Source of the DNA: Candidatus Poribacteria bacterium | GTDB taxonomy: Bacteria; Poribacteria; WGA-4E; JAJDTR01 | Assembly (NCBI GenBank): GCA_028820655.1 | Contig: JAPPIK010000041.1 | Coordinates: 62,001 to 126,000 of the forward strand | DNA: 64,000 nucleotides | Direction: 5' to 3' | Shown: positions 19,216 to 28,314 of the stretch, in pieces | Numbering within the stretch: position 1 is the first letter of the stretch | Layout: each line of letters begins with the position of its first letter | Made by a program: the position numbers and the translations under genes | The notes under the pieces: model-generated | The model's database searches: none | What the model was told of the DNA's origin: nothing | The model's input: the letters and a program-made list of their open reading frames with translations, nothing else

Positions 19216-20442
19216 GTGAGACTTCTTTTCCTTTCGATCACAGTTCCTTTTCCGGCAACAGACGGTGGTCGGCTACGGGTGTTGAATCTGCTCAAGCAGG
19301 TCGTGCAGAGGAACCGCGTTACGTTTTTGGCGTTGGAATCGCAATCAACCGACAGGGAAGGGATAGAGTATCTCCGGAGTCTTGGGATTGACGCACACCT
19401 CGTTCCACTCGCCTCCCGTCTGCCACACATCACCCTTCGATCTGGAAGCCAAGCGGTTTTAAAGCGAAAACCGCTTACGGTCGCGCGGTATGATGTTCCC
19501 GCATTTCGGCGAGCTTTCCATTCGCTGCTGGAGACGAATTGTTTCGATCTAATTCACTACGAGATGTTTCATACCGGGCAGTATCGCTTGGAAACGAACG
19601 TAAAGAGTTTGCTATCCCTCCAAAATGTGGATTCGAACATCTGGCGCCGCCTTCGCGAACAAACTTCAACCCCCCTTAAACAATGCGTTTATTGGACGCA
19701 GGAGCGCGCATTCAGACGATACGAGCGTACCGAGAGTTATCATTTTGACCTTGTCGCTTGTGCGTCTGAGATTGACCGTGACCTCATGAATGAGAGTTGT
19801 CCGGGGCTTGGCGCGGATGTAATCCCCAACGGCGTTGATACTGAATTGTACCAACCGAACACTGAAGACGAAGAGGAAGCTACCCTGATTTATACTGGCA
19901 GTATGGATTGGTTTCCGAACGAAGACGCCGCCATCTACTTTATAGAGGAAATACTTCCCAAAATTCATATAGCGTATCCGAACCTGAAGTTCTCTGTGGT
20001 TGGTCAGTTGCCCACCGATCGACTGAAGCGTTTCGACAATCGTCACGGGGTTGTCGTCACGGGGCGTGTGGACGATGTTAAACCTTATATCGCACGCGCT
20101 GCGGTTTATGTTGTGCCGTTGAGGATTGGCGGCGGCACGCGCCTAAAGATTCTTGAGGCATTGGCGATGGGCAAGGCGGTCGTGTCAACGAATATCGGTG
20201 CCGAGGGATTGAATTTGACGCCAGGGAGTGAGATTACTATTGCCGACGAGCCAACCGCGTTTGCCGACGCCGTCCTTCACCTATTGAACGACAAATCTAT
20301 GCGGCGGAAACTTGGAGAGAACGGGAGGCGGCGTGTCGAAGCCGAATACGATTGGCGGCGAATCGGGGAAAGATTGCAGGGAATGTACGAGTCGGTAGTA
20401 ACCGGAGATTCCAGGACTACAGCCGAGATGAACAATTCGTAA
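19216..20442 (+). CDS. GT4-family glycosyltransferase
   Basis: I set the start at GTG 19216 (VRLLFLSITVPFP) because this gives the usual N-terminal strand of the family, with the GGRLRVLNLL loop. The longer frame from 19111 would translate a family A repeat. The 408-residue protein has a GT-B fold: the linker region contains IYTGSMDWFPNEDA, and the C-terminal domain holds VPLRIGGGTRLKILEALAMG, the E-x7-E-type donor site of GT4 enzymes, followed by VVSTNIGAEGL. It probably transfers a sugar during surface polysaccharide or glycolipid synthesis. Donor and acceptor cannot be told. The gene is followed within 6 bases by the glycosylase gene. Confidence 0.88.
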   Translation: MRLLFLSITVPFPATDGGRLRVLNLLKQVVQRNRVTFLALESQSTDREGIEYLRSLGIDAHLVPLASRLPHITLRSGSQAVLKRKPLTVARYDVPAFRRAFHSLLETNCFDLIHYEMFHTGQYRLETNVKSLLSLQNVDSNIWRRLREQTSTPLKQCVYWTQERAFRRYERTESYHFDLVACASEIDRDLMNESCPGLGADVIPNGVDTELYQPNTEDEEEATLIYTGSMDWFPNEDAAIYFIEEILPKIHIAYPNLKFSVVGQLPTDRLKRFDNRHGVVVTGRVDDVKPYIARAAVYVVPLRIGGGTRLKILEALAMGKAVVSTNIGAEGLNLTPGSEITIADEPTAFADAVLHLLNDKSMRRKLGENGRRRVEAEYDWRRIGERLQGMYESVVTGDSRTTAEMNNS

Positions 20443-20447
20443 AGTTA

Positions 20448-21152
20448 ATGCCTGAATGCTTGAATGAACCATCGCGTGATAAGCTGCTCAATCTTTATAA
20501 TCAACTCAGTTCGGAGTATGGCTCGCAGGCTTGGTGGCCGGCAGAGACGCCGTTCGAGGTGATTATCGGAGCCATACTCGTGCAATCAACCGCGTGGCGA
20601 AATGTGGTGAAAGCGATCGGAAATTTGAGGGACGCCGGCCTCCTAACGCCCCCAAAGTTAGCGGCAATTTCGCAGTCGCAATTGGAGGAACTCGTGCGTC
20701 CCTCCGGTTATTTCCGCGTCAAAGCGAAGAAGCTGAGGGCGTTCCTGACGCATCTTGAGATACACCACGGCTATCGGCTGGATTCACTGTTTGCCGCTGA
20801 GGTCTTTGCGTTGAGGAAGGAGTTGCTGTCAATTTATGGAATCGGGAATGAGACCGCCGATTCCATAATACTCTATGCTGCGGAGAAACCGATTTTTGTG
20901 ATTGATTCTTATACGCAGCGATTGCTCTCTCGATTGGGTTGGATAGCCGGGAAATATGATTATGAAAAACTTCAAGCGATCTTTATGCAGGCGCTTCCCC
21001 ACGATGTGCGTTTATTCAATGAATTTCATGCGCTAATCGACCGTCACAGTTCTAGAGTCTGCCGGAAAACCCCGCACTGTCACGTGTGTGCGCTCCGGAG
21101 TGAGTGCCCTTACAATGGTGAAACGGCGGAGGTAGTCTTCTCGCCGCGTTAG
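20448..21152 (+). CDS. Endonuclease III-related HhH-GPD DNA glycosylase
   Basis: The ATG at 20448 follows the glycosyltransferase stop by 5 bases. The 234-residue protein has the helix-hairpin-helix LLSIYGIGNETADSIILYA, then FVIDSYTQRLLSRLG with the catalytic aspartate. A C-terminal cluster C-x5-C-x2-C-x5-C probably binds 4Fe-4S. The lysine that gives endonuclease III its lyase activity (in GxGxKTA) is glutamate here (GIGNETA). This points to a monofunctional base glycosylase, resembling the MagIII 3-methyladenine group. Role in base excision repair is known for the family; the substrate is an inference. Confidence 0.88.
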   Translation: MPECLNEPSRDKLLNLYNQLSSEYGSQAWWPAETPFEVIIGAILVQSTAWRNVVKAIGNLRDAGLLTPPKLAAISQSQLEELVRPSGYFRVKAKKLRAFLTHLEIHHGYRLDSLFAAEVFALRKELLSIYGIGNETADSIILYAAEKPIFVIDSYTQRLLSRLGWIAGKYDYEKLQAIFMQALPHDVRLFNEFHALIDRHSSRVCRKTPHCHVCALRSECPYNGETAEVVFSPR

Positions 21153-21295
21153 AATCGACGGTCCGTGCAAAGGCGGTAGCTACCGATGCACAATGGCCTA
21201 TCGCGAGAAGGAATATTCGGCGATTTGATGGCTGCCGAAGGTGCACTCAAGAGGGGAACTCCGTTACCTGAATTGTGGAGATTTCTATCGCCTTG

Positions 21296-21352
21296 GGATC
21301 TCTATCGCAGTCGCCGTTTTCACCCCTGATCCTATCCGGTCGGCTGATTGAT
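21296..21352 (+). repeat. Family D dispersed repeat, copy
   Basis: GGATCTCTATCGCAGTCGCC is followed by TGATCCTATCCGGTCGGCTG and ATTGA. It lies in the short spacer between two convergent genes. Confidence 0.5.
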
Positions 21353-21444
21353 TTGGAGATCACCCTTTCACTCTCGGTGTACGAAGGCAGAAATCGAGGA
21401 TTTGCGAAAAATCGGCCATTGAGCGGATGTCCGTTGGATCTGTA

Positions 21445-22191
21445 TCAAGCGAATTCCTGGATCGCGTCGTCGGAGGCCAATTGAATGGGAACGGGTGGGC
21501 CGTGGCCTGGTCCAAGAATAGGAACATTGGAAAACGCGTTGTAACAGCAGATGTAGGCGAGGCGCGGGAGTTTTGAAAGATTGGGTTCGGAGGCGTGTAG
21601 GAGATTACAGTGGAAGAACAGCACGTTGCCGGGTTTGGCTTCTACATATCGCACCGGCAGCCTCGATTCAAGGGCGTTGGCACGCTCGGGATTGGCTCCG
21701 TACTGCTTTCCCACGTGGCAGTGATCGAGCCGCCCGAGCAGGTGGGAACCGACCATCACTTTTAGACAGCCGTTGGCTTTGATGGCTTCATCAATGGCGA
21801 TCATTGCGGAAGCCATTCGGGGATAGGCGCAGCCGTCACGGTACCAGTAGCCGTAGTCTTGATGCCATTCCCACGCTCCTCCGCCTTCGGGGTATTTGAG
21901 CATCACCTTACTGTGCCAGTGGTAGACCTCTTCCCGAAGCACTGATCTTATAGAGTTGACAATGCGACGATTCGATGACACCGCGCCGAAAACATCGTCT
22001 CCGATATCATTCCATATTGCCAATGGAGACTCGTTACCATCCGCGTCGTGTGCCGCAACAGTATGCTCCTGCACTCGTGAAGCGGAGGCGACAGCTTTGC
22101 GTAGTATATCGACTTCGTCGATTGAAAACATCCCCTCGACCAAGACAAAACCGTCGCGATCGAAATCGGCTATTTGGTCTATGGTGAGCAT
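21445..22191 (-). CDS. Phytanoyl-CoA dioxygenase (PhyH) family protein
   Basis: This 248-residue protein is an Fe(II)/2-oxoglutarate-dependent oxygenase fold. The metal triad is visible as WHQDY (His110, Asp112) and a distal His199 in FFHCNLLHASEPN. Arg210 in the following RLAY segment is the expected 2-oxoglutarate contact. The family hydroxylates lipids and many small molecules; the substrate here is not evident. It is the third gene of a minus-strand unit after a ceramidase-like gene and a DegT aminotransferase (65-base gap), which hints at a lipid or amino-sugar substrate. Confidence 0.9.
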   Translation of the reverse strand: MLTIDQIADFDRDGFVLVEGMFSIDEVDILRKAVASASRVQEHTVAAHDADGNESPLAIWNDIGDDVFGAVSSNRRIVNSIRSVLREEVYHWHSKVMLKYPEGGGAWEWHQDYGYWYRDGCAYPRMASAMIAIDEAIKANGCLKVMVGSHLLGRLDHCHVGKQYGANPERANALESRLPVRYVEAKPGNVLFFHCNLLHASEPNLSKLPRLAYICCYNAFSNVPILGPGHGPPVPIQLASDDAIQEFA

Positions 22192-22256
22192 GCTGTTTGT
22201 CGATGTCGGTCACGGCCGGCAAGCGTCACGGCAGACGGCGTATGCCTTCCGCCGGG

Positions 22257-23438
22257 TCATAACACATCCTTCGCCGCCAAACGGATGGCGTTTGCGGTTT
22301 TGTCAATCTGCTCCTCTGCCATGTCGGGCTGAATGCCGACCCGAATCGCACGACTTAGATAGTCCAGTGTCCTGGGGCACATCCGATCGGAGTAATGGAT
22401 TTTGCCTTCATAGGCAGGATGCGAGTACGGCAAACCGTTGGGGTGGTAGGTTTTCTTTTCAAGGATATAGTGCCAATTTGAATAGACGTGTCTGTCTCCA
22501 TTCCCGTGAGTGTACATCGGACCGCTGGGAGCGCCATATTTTCCCATTGCGTCTCCAAACTTGACTGCGAGATCCGGGGTCGGAAGGAAAAACGCGACCG
22601 ATAAATTGCAATCGCCGTTTTCATCGTGGAGTTTCCGCATCTCGATTCCATCCACATCGGCGATGGCTTCGCGCAGTTTGGCGTTCTGGATTCTAGTGTT
22701 TTCCAGAAAATCGTCCAAACGTGTCAACTGTACCGACGCAACGGCACCGCGAATTTCATCCATCCTGAAGTTCATGCCGGGAAAGGCGGCTTGGGATTGC
22801 TTCGAGATTCCCCACAAATTGCCCGCATCGTGTGTCATACGGGCTCTATCGTACAGATCATCATCATCGGTGATTACGACGCCCCCTTCGCCGGTAATGA
22901 GGATTTTGCTTTGCTGCATGCTGAAGCATCCGATTTCGCCATATGTGCCGACTCTTTTACCGTTGACCGAGGCACCCATGGCCTGTGCGCAATCTTCTAT
23001 AACCACGAGATTATGCTTTTCGGCTAACGCTTTTATCTTGGGCATATCCGATGGCATGCCCAACATGTGCACGGGAATGATTGCCTTCGTACGTGGCGTA
23101 ATCTTGGCTTCGATGTCGGCCGGATCGATTGAAAGGGATTCATCGATCTCTGCAATAATAGGAACGGCGTTTGCGACCACAACGGCTGACGGCGTCGCAA
23201 TCCAGGTGTATCCCGAGATGATGACCTCATCGCCAAGACCAACGCCGGAGGCGTATAACGCAACGATTAAAGAGGCGGTGCCCCCATTCGTCGCAAGCGC
23301 ATGCTTGACACCGAATTTTTTTGCAATAGCTTTTTCAAAAGCTGCGACCGTGGATTCCTCGGGGCCGTATCGGCAGAGTTCGCCCGATCTCAAGACGTTT
23401 AGAACAGCTCGTTCCTCTTCTACACCGAGACGCGCCAT
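22257..23438 (-). CDS. DegT/DnrJ/EryC1/StrS-family aminotransferase
   Basis: The ATG at 23438 is chosen because AGGAGGA (reverse strand, 23446-23452) stands 7 bases before it; a TTG 6 bases further upstream lies too close to that site. The 393-residue PLP enzyme shows TNGGTASLIVAL, the HMLGMPSDMP region, IEDCAQAMGA and the lysine motif FSMQQSKILITGEGG. Members transfer amino groups to keto sugars or related compounds, often for surface glycans or natural products. It lies 28 bases after the ceramidase-like gene. Its closest role (sugar or cyclitol) is not resolved. Confidence 0.92.
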   Translation of the reverse strand: MARLGVEEERAVLNVLRSGELCRYGPEESTVAAFEKAIAKKFGVKHALATNGGTASLIVALYASGVGLGDEVIISGYTWIATPSAVVVANAVPIIAEIDESLSIDPADIEAKITPRTKAIIPVHMLGMPSDMPKIKALAEKHNLVVIEDCAQAMGASVNGKRVGTYGEIGCFSMQQSKILITGEGGVVITDDDDLYDRARMTHDAGNLWGISKQSQAAFPGMNFRMDEIRGAVASVQLTRLDDFLENTRIQNAKLREAIADVDGIEMRKLHDENGDCNLSVAFFLPTPDLAVKFGDAMGKYGAPSGPMYTHGNGDRHVYSNWHYILEKKTYHPNGLPYSHPAYEGKIHYSDRMCPRTLDYLSRAIRVGIQPDMAEEQIDKTANAIRLAAKDVL

Positions 23439-23466
23439 TGTCAATTCCTCCTTGCATCTGTTCGTT

Positions 23467-24765
23467 TTACATCGCCTTCAGTTCCATCAAGAGGCGTCTA
23501 ATGCCGTCTTGTACCACCTGCTCGACGGACGGATCCAAGCTCAGGCGGCCTTTCGAGGATGCCTCGTAACCGCCCGCATGCCCCAAGTCGTAGTCCTTTT
23601 TGGTTGCCACGTATCCCACGCGTCCGTTGGTATCGCCCATCACCAAGGAATGTGCAAAAGGTGAGATTTTATCTGCAAATAATTGATATTCGGCAAACAA
23701 CTCGCCGGGAAGACAAACGATGCACAACTCATCCCCAAATGCGAATGCAAACATTGGACACTCTTCGTATCGCCGTCCACCGCTTTTTGCTATGTCCATT
23801 AACCAGTGATAGTCCTCATTCTCGGGATCTTCAACTAACAGTTCTTCGCATTCGGCAACAGTCGGAACACGGTATGGGAGCGAGATGGTTAAAGAGTGCA
23901 CTTTGAGTGGCGCCGCCGCGATGGGCTTTGCCTCTGCCAATCCGCGGCTGGCGGCAAACGCCAACGAAAGCCCGGCGGCATCGGCTGCGCCCACGCCGCC
24001 TCGCAACGGGAAGCCGTTCACGTTGCCACTGCACCCTTGGGCAAACATGTAGACTCCCTTGGACTTGCCATCTATGTCCAGCAAATTGTGCAGGTGATCG
24101 ACGGCGTAACCGGGGTAGTCGGGGCCAATGTACACGGGTTCCGGGTCGGGCCATTTGGGAAAGTGGACAATCACGGGGTGTGCGGCGTAGGAAAACAGTA
24201 CACCGATTCGTTCGCCATCTTGGCTATAGGCGCCCAATACATCCGTCCACGGCACTATGGCGCCTTTGGGGTTGGGCGCCATGACGATCTGACCGTCTCG
24301 CATCAGGCGGCGGTTGTAGGCAATTTGTACCGGTTCTCTGCCTATGCAAATCGTCGCCGGTTGGAGGTTGTCGCACGCCTCTTTAACGATTCGGACGATA
24401 TGGCTGTCCAGCCACTTCTGATAGGGACCCGATTCGATAAGGGTGGCGTTGTGCGAATGGCTCCAGTTGACGGCGATGTTTCCTTCCGGAATGCCGGTGG
24501 CATGGCTAATCGACTTGAGCAGGATTTTGATAAAGGGAAAATGGAGCGTGCCGACATCCACCGTAACGATTGCTACGCGCTGCGTGCCGTCGCCGAGCAC
24601 CAATGTACGCGTATAGAGGTCGCCGTAAGTTTCCAGCCCTTCCGTGTCAGGATAGAGCGGATTGACAATGACCTCCGCGGCGCCAGCCATCAGTTGGACT
24701 TCAGTCTCGTCGGATGCGCCGGCAACCGATAAACCTAGCGCGAGCAAAGATAATAAAGGTCCCAT
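23467..24765 (-). CDS. Neutral/alkaline ceramidase-like hydrolase
   Basis: The 432-residue protein has a signal peptide (PLLSLLALGLSVAGAS) and the N-terminal domain of neutral/alkaline non-lysosomal ceramidases: an AGAAEVIVNP opening, IVTVDVGTLHF, the zinc-site region WSHSHNATL, FSYAAHPVIV, and FAQGCSGNVNGFP with the conserved SGN. True ceramidases are longer (over 600 residues) and carry an immunoglobulin-like C-terminal domain, which is missing here. The substrate may therefore not be ceramide. It is exported. As first gene of the minus-strand operon it is followed by aminotransferase and PhyH genes. Confidence 0.88.
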   Translation of the reverse strand: MGPLLSLLALGLSVAGASDETEVQLMAGAAEVIVNPLYPDTEGLETYGDLYTRTLVLGDGTQRVAIVTVDVGTLHFPFIKILLKSISHATGIPEGNIAVNWSHSHNATLIESGPYQKWLDSHIVRIVKEACDNLQPATICIGREPVQIAYNRRLMRDGQIVMAPNPKGAIVPWTDVLGAYSQDGERIGVLFSYAAHPVIVHFPKWPDPEPVYIGPDYPGYAVDHLHNLLDIDGKSKGVYMFAQGCSGNVNGFPLRGGVGAADAAGLSLAFAASRGLAEAKPIAAAPLKVHSLTISLPYRVPTVAECEELLVEDPENEDYHWLMDIAKSGGRRYEECPMFAFAFGDELCIVCLPGELFAEYQLFADKISPFAHSLVMGDTNGRVGYVATKKDYDLGHAGGYEASSKGRLSLDPSVEQVVQDGIRRLLMELKAM

Positions 24766-25114
24766 TTTGTTGTCGTCCGGTTGTGGTCATTCGTGGATAA
24801 ATACCATGGTCTTTGTGACCTTACACACTATCACAGTCCGGTATTTAATGCAAGCGCCAAATTGTCTATTGTCGGGCATCTGAATGCGCTCCTACAACCC
24901 ACAAACGTGGAAACAATCACGTGCGGCGCTGATGGTGGGCGGTGCCCACCCTACATGGGGCTTGGTTACGAGCATGGAAGATCGGCGCGGTGTCTGCCAT
25001 AGATTTATATTCAACATTCGCGGAATGTGTTACAATCTGTTTATTCGCTGTGTTTTCTGATGACATCAATAAACGAACTTCGTTTTAGCAAAGCATAAAA
25101 GGACTGATTCTCCC
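24766..25114. other. Divergent intergenic region with family A repeat
   Basis: This region separates the divergent ceramidase-like and cytochrome genes, so it must hold both promoters, but I see no strong one. GCTGATGGTGGGCGGTGCCC then ACCCTACA (24928-24955) is a family A copy. GCGCTCCTACAACCC near 24888 is a family B half-site. Confidence 0.5.
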
Positions 25115-26017
25115 ATGCAGCCTTTCCTGCAGATGGCAATCGGCGTCCTCGGTGCTGTCGCCGTATCTCTAGTGTTCATTATTCAATCCAGTTTTGGAGA
25201 TTCACGGCATACACTGAGCATCATTGGCGCCATCGCAATCGTGATTGCCAGCCTATATATTTTGCGAACCCGACTCTTTCGATGGGGGAATCGAAGCCGA
25301 TTATTGAAATATCATCAAGGGATTTCCTCGTTCGGATTGTGTCTAGTATTGGTACATTCCGGCATCAAACCGGAGACATGGCATTCATGGCTGGCGTTTT
25401 GCTTGGCGTGGCTGAACTTGGGAAGCGGGGTTGCAGTTAGCCTGACAAGAGCGCGGATCCGGCAAATCCTGCTGCGCTGCCATTTGGCATTGGCGCCCAT
25501 TTTGTTGATAGCAGTGATCGTCCATGGGCGTGAGAAACTTGAACACGACGAATTCTTCCCTTTAACGGAAGAGCACGACATACCGTGCGCGCAGTGTCAT
25601 ACCTCAAAACCGTTGATGTTTCGTATGGGTGCAGAGTTTGAGAGCGAGCTATCCGTAGATGAGAATTTATCTGGGAATATCCAGTGGGAGTTTGAGGTAC
25701 GACACATACCCATCTCCCAATATGCCACGGCGGCAACGAAAAAGAAAGCCGCCGAATGGCTGATAACGGACGTCAACAATCAACGAAAGTACATCGTCAA
25801 AAAGGAAGATGAAGGGCTGGATATCTACGCCGATTCCGTTTATAGAACGTACACCTGCCGAACGTGCCACGTTCATAACACCCCGGAGATTCAGGAGGTG
25901 CATGAGGTGCACGGAGTGAGCGTTTTTGATAGATGCTTGGATTGCCATCAAACAGAGTTGAACGGGACGCGATACGGGAAACAGAAGGCGGGATGGGAGT
26001 ATGATCCAAATTGGTAG
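25115..26017 (+). CDS. Membrane-bound cytochrome with three c-type haem motifs
   Basis: The 300-residue protein starts with four or five membrane segments (about 5-23, 33-51, 68-82, 93-110, 121-138). Histidines at 67, 81, 123 and 137 lie in or near these helices and could bind b-type haem. A periplasmic tail carries three CxxCH haem c sites: CAQCH (158-162), CRTCH (248-252) and CLDCH (274-278). It is probably a quinol- or cytochrome-linked electron transfer protein. I do not recognise a named family. A porin gene lies downstream after a long repeat-filled spacer. Confidence 0.75.
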   Translation: MQPFLQMAIGVLGAVAVSLVFIIQSSFGDSRHTLSIIGAIAIVIASLYILRTRLFRWGNRSRLLKYHQGISSFGLCLVLVHSGIKPETWHSWLAFCLAWLNLGSGVAVSLTRARIRQILLRCHLALAPILLIAVIVHGREKLEHDEFFPLTEEHDIPCAQCHTSKPLMFRMGAEFESELSVDENLSGNIQWEFEVRHIPISQYATAATKKKAAEWLITDVNNQRKYIVKKEDEGLDIYADSVYRTYTCRTCHVHNTPEIQEVHEVHGVSVFDRCLDCHQTELNGTRYGKQKAGWEYDPNW

Positions 26018-26788
26018 CACGCCATTATCTGTCGGAATAATTCTTTCAGCAAGTACCGCTGGTTTTTCGCTCCTTGGCTAGCTTTGAGAAAGCGTTCTTT
26101 TATGGATGTTCCCTACCTCTTGCACTCCAGAGGATCAAGCGACTGAATAGGGAGCGCGATAGTAAATCTTGTGCAATGTCAATAGAATCGTGATGTGTCC
26201 TATCTCCGCGCTCCAGCGGAGCGCAATGTGGATTGTTGCTTGAGAGCGCGCCATTATCCCTGTCGGAATAATTCTTTCAGCAGGTAACACCGGTTTTCAC
26301 ACCTTGGTTAGCTTTGAAAAAGCGTTCCATGTTAGATATTTCCCGTGTCTCGCACTCCAGAGGAGTGCTATGTCAATAGAATCATGATGCGTCCAATCGC
26401 CGCACTCCAGCGGAGTGCAATGTGGAGTGTTACTTGGTAGCATTCCATTATTCCTTATCGGAATCATTCAATCAGGGGGTAACACTCTCCTACCGCAAAC
26501 TGTTAGTTTGCGGATCACAATCTAACAGATTGTGGTACAGATTTCCTTCTCTAAGACTGGTTCTGAAATAGTGTTACTTGGTAGCGCCCCATTATCCCTG
26601 TCGGGATAATTCATTCAGCAAGAAACACTCTCGTATCGCAAACTGTTAGTTTGCGGATCACAATCTAATAGATTGTGGTACAGACCACGCCGTTATGCGT
26701 AACGATATGATTTCCTCATTACGTAACTCGTTTTTCGCTCCATCACTCACTTTGGAGAAAGTGTTACTTGAGAGGTTTTAGGAATGGT
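26018..26788. repeat. Repeat-packed spacer (family C array)
   Basis: Four copies of a unit around CCATTATCCCTGTCGGAATA, ATTCATTCAGCA and GTAACAC start near 26024, 26251, 26442 and 26588. Between them are CGCTCCAGCGGAGCG-type palindromes (26208-26227, 26403-26421, decayed ones near 26121 and 26354). Two nearly identical copies of CGCAAACTGTTAGTTTGCGG followed by ATCACAATCTAACAGATTGTG lie at 26493-26537 and 26636-26680. A reverse family D element is at 26131-26161. No gene is present. Confidence 0.8.
26131..26161 (-). repeat. Family D dispersed repeat, reverse copy inside the family C array
   Basis: Read on the minus strand this gives TATCGCGCTCCCTATTCAGT then CGCTTGATCCT, close to the family D consensus. 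Confidence 0.6.
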
Positions 26789-28003
26789 ATGTACCAGACT
26801 AAAAAAAGCAAAATAGTGAAAACTGGGCTTTGCACCAGTGTTGTCTTGTTCTCTACCGTTCTCTTGGTTCAGTGTATTGCTTGGGAGGCCATGGCGACTT
26901 CAGAAGGCGAAAAAACGCAGGCGGCAGGCGGACCTAATTCTTCGGAACCGGAGGATTTGGACGCATCGCAAAGAGCCAAGGAACTTTGGAGGACATATTT
27001 CTCCGCCGATGGCAGATTTCGACAGGAAAGCATTTTTCGGGAGGGTTCACCGAGTCGCTATCGCTATCGCATCAGATTCCGTTTGGGTGGAAGTTTCCCG
27101 ATCCATCCGCACGCAGATCTCGGATTCAGAATGGTCACGGGTGCAACGGACGACCCGACTACGGGCAACGTGGATCTTGACGGTTATTTTTCTAAGAAGG
27201 GTTTCAATCTTGACCGGCTGTTCCTTCGATATTCGCCGAGTTCGTCACTAACGCTTACAATCGGCAAGTTCCCCAATCCGTTTGAACGCGTCGAGTTGGT
27301 GTTTCACAACGACGTGCAGTTTGAAGGGGCGGCGCAACAGTTTCGCCTGAATGATGTGGGCTTTATTCGTCAGGCACGGCTAAATCTTGGCCAGTTCATT
27401 CTGGCGGAATCCAAGAGCGGTGCGGATACCAACCTTTTCGCGGGGCAACTGCTTCTCAAGGGGTTGCATTTTGACGGGCTGTCGTTTGGCGCGATGCTCT
27501 ATGAATACCGGAACGAGGATACCATCGCCCAAGCGGTTGAGGACAGTAGGCTGGGCGGCGGGGATACCAACGCGCGCATTGGGGCGGGTACCGGGACCTC
27601 TATCTATCAGTTCGGGTTTAGGATTGTTGAATGGCTGGCAAAGTATGAATCCACAATCAGATCGATGCCTGTGAGGTTTATCGGGGTTTATGCACAGAAC
27701 CTATTGGCAGATTTCGATGACACGGCATATTGGCTTGAAGTGGGCGTTGGGCCAATTTCACGCCTGAATAGATTGCGGGGACTCTACCATTATGTTCGGG
27801 TTGAACGGGAATCGATGATATCGAACTATAATAATGCAGATATTTTTAATCCAAATATGCAGGGGCATGGATTTAAAGTTGCTTTGCCGCTTTCCGAGAA
27901 TGTCGGCGCAGAAGCGTTATATTTTGTAGCAAAGAATATTCTCACCTTTGGAGCTAATCCGAATCAACATAAAACCAGGTTACAGATTAAGGCGAAGTTT
28001 TAG
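26789..28003 (+). CDS. Putative outer-membrane porin
   Basis: The ATG at 26789 is preferred, with TTTTAGGA 5 bases upstream. The 404-residue protein has a signal peptide (LCTSVVLFSTVLLVQ..AWEAMA), a short charged linker and then alternating amphipathic strands (RYRIRFRLGGSF, LTLTIGKFPNPF, GLSFGAMLYEYRN). It ends with RLQIKAKF, a terminal phenylalanine typical of outer-membrane barrels. The TIGKFPNPF strand followed by a conserved turn resembles the putative-porin group related to phosphate/OprO-like porins. It probably passes small solutes across the outer membrane. No specificity can be assigned. Confidence 0.8.
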   Translation: MYQTKKSKIVKTGLCTSVVLFSTVLLVQCIAWEAMATSEGEKTQAAGGPNSSEPEDLDASQRAKELWRTYFSADGRFRQESIFREGSPSRYRYRIRFRLGGSFPIHPHADLGFRMVTGATDDPTTGNVDLDGYFSKKGFNLDRLFLRYSPSSSLTLTIGKFPNPFERVELVFHNDVQFEGAAQQFRLNDVGFIRQARLNLGQFILAESKSGADTNLFAGQLLLKGLHFDGLSFGAMLYEYRNEDTIAQAVEDSRLGGGDTNARIGAGTGTSIYQFGFRIVEWLAKYESTIRSMPVRFIGVYAQNLLADFDDTAYWLEVGVGPISRLNRLRGLYHYVRVERESMISNYNNADIFNPNMQGHGFKVALPLSENVGAEALYFVAKNILTFGANPNQHKTRLQIKAKF

Positions 28004-28302
28004 TGTTTCGCCAACAATTTGGATTGCGTCGCTCGTTGGCGGCAGTCCTTGTCCCGTCGCGTGAGTCAAATCGAGGAACGCAGATCTGCGTTCCTTACCT
28101 CCCCTATCAGCGTGGAAACCGAATAGCTGGGATTCACTGCGTTCAATCCAACCTTCAAACTGAAACTATATCTCTCAAAGGGAGGGAGATGGATATGATA
28201 CCATTGCCGGGTTCGAGGGCCGGAAAACGAACACTCTAAACACCTAAACCTCCAGGCCGATACGGGCTGAAGGCTGGGTTCTGCGTAACAATACCAACGG
28301 AG
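28004..28302. other. Spacer with a short perfect palindrome
   Basis: GGAACGCAGATCTGCGTTCC (about 28076-28095) is a perfect 20-base palindrome shortly after the porin stop. It could end transcription or be another repeat family. No gene is supported. Confidence 0.45.
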
Positions 28303-28314
28303 ATGATAACAGAC

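Noticed and set aside
22510-23664. A 384-codon open frame on the plus strand
   Set aside because: It is antisense to the DegT aminotransferase and the end of the ceramidase-like gene, both of which have strong family motifs. The plus-strand product has serine- and arginine-rich composition typical of shadow frames.
23896-24732. A 278-codon open frame on the plus strand
   Set aside because: It is antisense to the ceramidase-like gene and shows no motif of its own.
26018-26788. Possible CRISPR array
   Set aside because: Repeat units are of several kinds and uneven length, spacers are not of constant size, and no cas gene is near. It is better described as a mosaic of dispersed palindromes.
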